From Bog-756 sp049521915 (GTDB lineage: Bacteria > Actinomycetota > Acidimicrobiia > Acidimicrobiales > RAAP-2), in the NCBI GenBank assembly GCA_049521915.1, contig JBEKOI010000217.1:1-7162 (forward strand): 7,162 nucleotides of DNA, written 5' to 3'. Positions 5,492-7,162 of this stretch are shown here, in pieces (the first letter of the stretch is position 1; the number at the start of each line of letters is the position of its first letter). The notes beneath the pieces were generated by a model that was not told the DNA's origin, did not search any database, and saw only the letters and a list, made by a program, of their open reading frames with translations. Made by a program: the position numbers and the translations under genes.

Positions 5492-6327
5492 CCCTGCTGG
5501 CCATCGAGTCGGCCACCGACACGGTCGGGGTCGCGCTCATCCGCGCTGACGGCGGCTCGGCGGAGCGTGTCCACGAGGGTGGAAGGGCTCACGCCGAGCT
5601 GCTGGCGCCGGCCATCGAGGAGGTGTGCGCCCTTTCCGGTGGCACCGTGGCCGATGTGGACCAACTCGCGGTCGACACCGGCCCCGGATTGTTCACCGGT
5701 TTGCGGGTGGGGGTGGCCACCGCGAAGGCGCTGGCCCAGGCGCTCGGCATCTGCGTGCTGGGAGTGAGCAGTCTCGACGTGCTGGCTGCCGCGGCCGCGG
5801 AGCGGTTCGAACCCGGCAGAGCGGTGCGCGTGGTGTCGGTGGTCGACGCTCGGCGGGGTGAGGTGTTCGCGGCGTCCTACCGGTTCGACGAGGCGGTCGG
5901 CCCGGCCGGCGACGATCCGTTTCTCGACGAACCGTTCGCCGATGATCCGTTCGTCGACCCCCGGTCGGTCTGCGACGACCGCCTCGAGCCGATCGGTCCC
6001 GACACGCTGGTGAACTGGTTGGCCGACCTCGGGAAGGAGGCCGGCAGGGTCACGGTGGTGGGCGACGGCGCCGTGCGCTACCGCCAGCTCCTGTCGGCCG
6101 ACCCTTCCGTGGACCTCGGGTCGGCGGAGGAGCTGTCGGCGCCGTCCCCGCTCGTGCTGGCCGGCCTGGCCCGCCGGCGGCTGGCCGCCGGTGACCGCCC
6201 GGTGCCGCCCGGGGTGCTCCTGCCCGACTACCGCCGGCCGGCGGACGCCCGCATCAACTGGGAGCAGCGTGCCCCGCGCATAGAAAAGACCGCGGCGAGC
6301 CCGGACGGACGGGGCCAACTCCGGTGA
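5488..6327 (+). CDS. tsaB: tRNA threonylcarbamoyladenosine biosynthesis protein TsaB
   Basis: TsaB is the non-catalytic ASKHA-fold partner of TsaD in t6A synthesis and the platform that TsaE binds. The 279-residue product starts with LLAIESATDTVGVAL, followed by RAHAELLAP (His35), the family hallmark DTGPGLFTGLRVGVATAKALA (from Asp63) and the VVDARRGEVFAASY strand. The second half is weakly conserved, as is normal for TsaB, and ends in a PDYRRP segment near the C-terminus. The protein is longer than the E. coli one (about 230), partly because of an acidic insertion at residues 142-156 made of three five-residue repeats. The start is set by the GGAGG site and the overlap with tsaE. The stop overlaps rimI by 4 bases. 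Its placement between tsaE and rimI is the classic arrangement. Confidence 0.95.
   Translation: MTLLAIESATDTVGVALIRADGGSAERVHEGGRAHAELLAPAIEEVCALSGGTVADVDQLAVDTGPGLFTGLRVGVATAKALAQALGICVLGVSSLDVLAAAAAERFEPGRAVRVVSVVDARRGEVFAASYRFDEAVGPAGDDPFLDEPFADDPFVDPRSVCDDRLEPIGPDTLVNWLADLGKEAGRVTVVGDGAVRYRQLLSADPSVDLGSAEELSAPSPLVLAGLARRRLAAGDRPVPPGVLLPDYRRPADARINWEQRAPRIEKTAASPDGRGQLR
5911..5955 (+). repeat. Three 15-bp in-frame repeats in tsaB (DDPFL / DEPFA / DDPFV)
   Basis: Units 5911-5925, 5926-5940 and 5941-5955 share the pattern ga(c/t)ga(t/a)ccgtt(t/c) followed by a variable codon. They encode DDPFL, DEPFA and DDPFV, then DP. The repeat keeps frame and lies in the variable region after the conserved N-terminal half of TsaB, so it is probably a tolerated surface loop. 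Confidence 0.8.
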
Positions 6328-6881
6328 CGGCGCACCCGCAGCCGGGTTGCGCGCCGGCACAGGTGATCGTCGCTCCGATGCGCACCAAGGACCTACGGGG
6401 TGTGCTCAAGATCGAAGAGGCGGTGTTCCCCCAGCCCTGGTCGCATCGGCTCTTCGTCGAAGAGCTGAGCCAACGCAAGTCCCGCGCCTATCGCGCCGCC
6501 TGGGTCGGGCACGACATCGTGGGATTCGCCGGGCAGATGTTCATCGACGACGAGTCGCACGTCAACAACATCGCGGTGGCACCGGCTTGGCAAGGTCGGG
6601 GTCTCGGCGTCGTGTTGATGCTGGACCTGGTCCGCACGGCGCTCGCACGGGGGTCGCGGCACCTCACCCTCGAGGTCCGGGTCGGGAACCAGCCGGCGCT
6701 GGCCCTCTACCAGCGTTTCGGTATGGCCCCCGTCGGGGTGCGACGCAACTACTACCCGGTCACCGGGGACGATGCCCTGGTCATGTGGGTGAGGGACATC
6801 GACTCCGAGGAGTACGCCGGTCGGCTCGCCGACATCGAGGCCTCGCTTCCGGTCGACCTGGAGGTGACATCCCGCCGCTGA
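6324..6881 (+). CDS. rimI: [Ribosomal protein S18]-alanine N-acetyltransferase RimI (GNAT family)
   Basis: RimI transfers acetyl from acetyl-CoA to N-terminal alpha-amino groups, classically of ribosomal protein S18. The 185-residue GNAT protein has PMRTKDLRGVLKIEEAVFPQPW near the N-terminus, the strand VNNIAVAP, the acetyl-CoA pyrophosphate loop QGRGLG (90-95), LEVRVGNQPALALYQRFGM (Glu117, Asn122) and RRNYYP (Tyr143-Tyr144) followed by DALVM, the full RimI signature. It exceeds E. coli RimI (148) by an N-terminal segment and a C-terminal tail of about 30 residues. The GTG at 6324 forms a GTGA overlap with tsaB and has GGGG 9 bases upstream. The in-frame GTG at 6363 would give a more standard N-terminus but lacks a ribosome-binding site. 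Assignment rests on motifs plus the tsaB neighbour; in some actinobacteria RimI acts on other substrates. Confidence 0.93.
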   Translation: MTAHPQPGCAPAQVIVAPMRTKDLRGVLKIEEAVFPQPWSHRLFVEELSQRKSRAYRAAWVGHDIVGFAGQMFIDDESHVNNIAVAPAWQGRGLGVVLMLDLVRTALARGSRHLTLEVRVGNQPALALYQRFGMAPVGVRRNYYPVTGDDALVMWVRDIDSEEYAGRLADIEASLPVDLEVTSRR

Positions 6882-6893
6882 TCCTCCTCCGGG
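6857..6893 (+). terminator. Weak hairpin spanning the rimI stop codon
   Basis: CCTGGAGG (6857-6864) can pair with CCTCCGGG (6886-6893) as 8 pairs including one G-U, with a 21-base loop that contains the rimI stop. No T run follows. It could aid termination or protect the 3' end, or be a chance pairing in GC-rich sequence. Confidence 0.2.
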
Positions 6894-7162
6894 ACTCTCC
6901 CGCAATGTGTCCCCACACCTGATCACTGATCCCAGCCGCACCCCGCCCCGACAGACACGCGTTTGATGCAACGGCGATGCCCATGACCGGCGGTGCTCAA
7001 TCCAACGCAACCCCGGAAGGCTCTGCGTCAGCCGCGCCGGTTCTCTTGGGATTCGGCTGCTCACTTTTTGGTTTGCCTTTTGGACTGCGGCTTCACCCCG
7101 TCTTCGCTCCCGCCGGGCGCCCGCACCGCCGCGCACCAATCGCGAGATCGACGATGTCCCGC
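6882..7162. other. Gene-free, lower-GC stretch after rimI
   Basis: I find no recognisable gene here on either strand. GC falls to about 59% over 6961-7080 by hand count, against about 70% or more in the genes before, and T/A runs appear (7064-7085). No tRNA-like T arm was found. On the minus strand a short open stretch reaches the window edge from a stop at 7093-7095 (RDIVDLAIGARRCGRPAG and on), which could be the tail of a convergent gene but is too short to judge. On the plus strand an ATG at 7154 (MSR) could begin the next gene; it too runs out of the window. Confidence 0.5.
7029..7069 (+). terminator. Possible intrinsic terminator downstream of rimI
   Basis: CAGCCG (7029-7034) pairs with CGGCTG (7054-7059), leaving a 19-base loop, and TTTTT follows at 7065-7069 after five further bases. 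This is the only stem followed by a T run in the window and would end the udg-tsaE-tsaB-rimI transcript. The stem is short and the loop long, so support is modest. Confidence 0.3.

Noticed and set aside
6900..6930. Short hairpin and TGATCA palindrome just after rimI (GTGT/ACAC stem, TGATCACTGATC)
   Set aside because: The stem has four pairs and the palindrome six bases; too short to support as a regulatory site or att site without further evidence.
6882..7162. tRNA or attachment site in the final intergenic stretch
   Set aside because: No GGTTCRANYCC T-arm with matching acceptor stem and no repeated att-like core was found on either strand.

Overview
This window is a high-GC (about 70% in the coding part), densely packed stretch of bacterial housekeeping genes, all on the + strand. 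The order glmS - acpS - nnr (NAD(P)HX epimerase/dehydratase) - alr - family 4 uracil-DNA glycosylase - tsaE - tsaB - rimI, together with frequent GTG starts, strong G/C third-position bias and overlapping stop/start codons, points to Actinomycetota. An Acidimicrobiia-like lineage is my best guess from gene order, but I cannot confirm it without a search.

Layout. 1-1041 is the C-terminal part of GlmS (both sugar isomerase domains; the glutaminase half lies upstream of the window). acpS overlaps its stop codon. After a 10-base gap comes nnr, which overlaps alr by 8 bases. A 106-base gap with a strong hairpin and a promoter-like hexamer follows. Then udg, tsaE, tsaB and rimI are linked by three 4-base stop/start overlaps. 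The last 281 bases, after rimI, have no gene I can identify, are visibly less GC-rich and carry a possible terminator.

The genes fall into functional pairs. GlmS and Alr feed peptidoglycan synthesis (amino-sugar and D-alanine). AcpS activates the acyl carrier protein. Nnr repairs damaged NAD(P)H. TsaE and TsaB belong to the machinery that makes the t6A base of ANN-decoding tRNAs. RimI is an N-terminal protein acetyltransferase that habitually sits beside tsaB/tsaD. The uracil-DNA glycosylase is a DNA repair enzyme that travels with this cluster.

I see no new biological system here. The points most worth a second look are: TANNNT hexamers placed exactly for leaderless transcription at the only two gene starts that do not overlap the gene before; GPGAPG-type tandem-repeat tails on two successive genes (AcpS and Nnr); a 5-residue acidic repeat inside TsaB; and the absence of tsaD directly after rimI.
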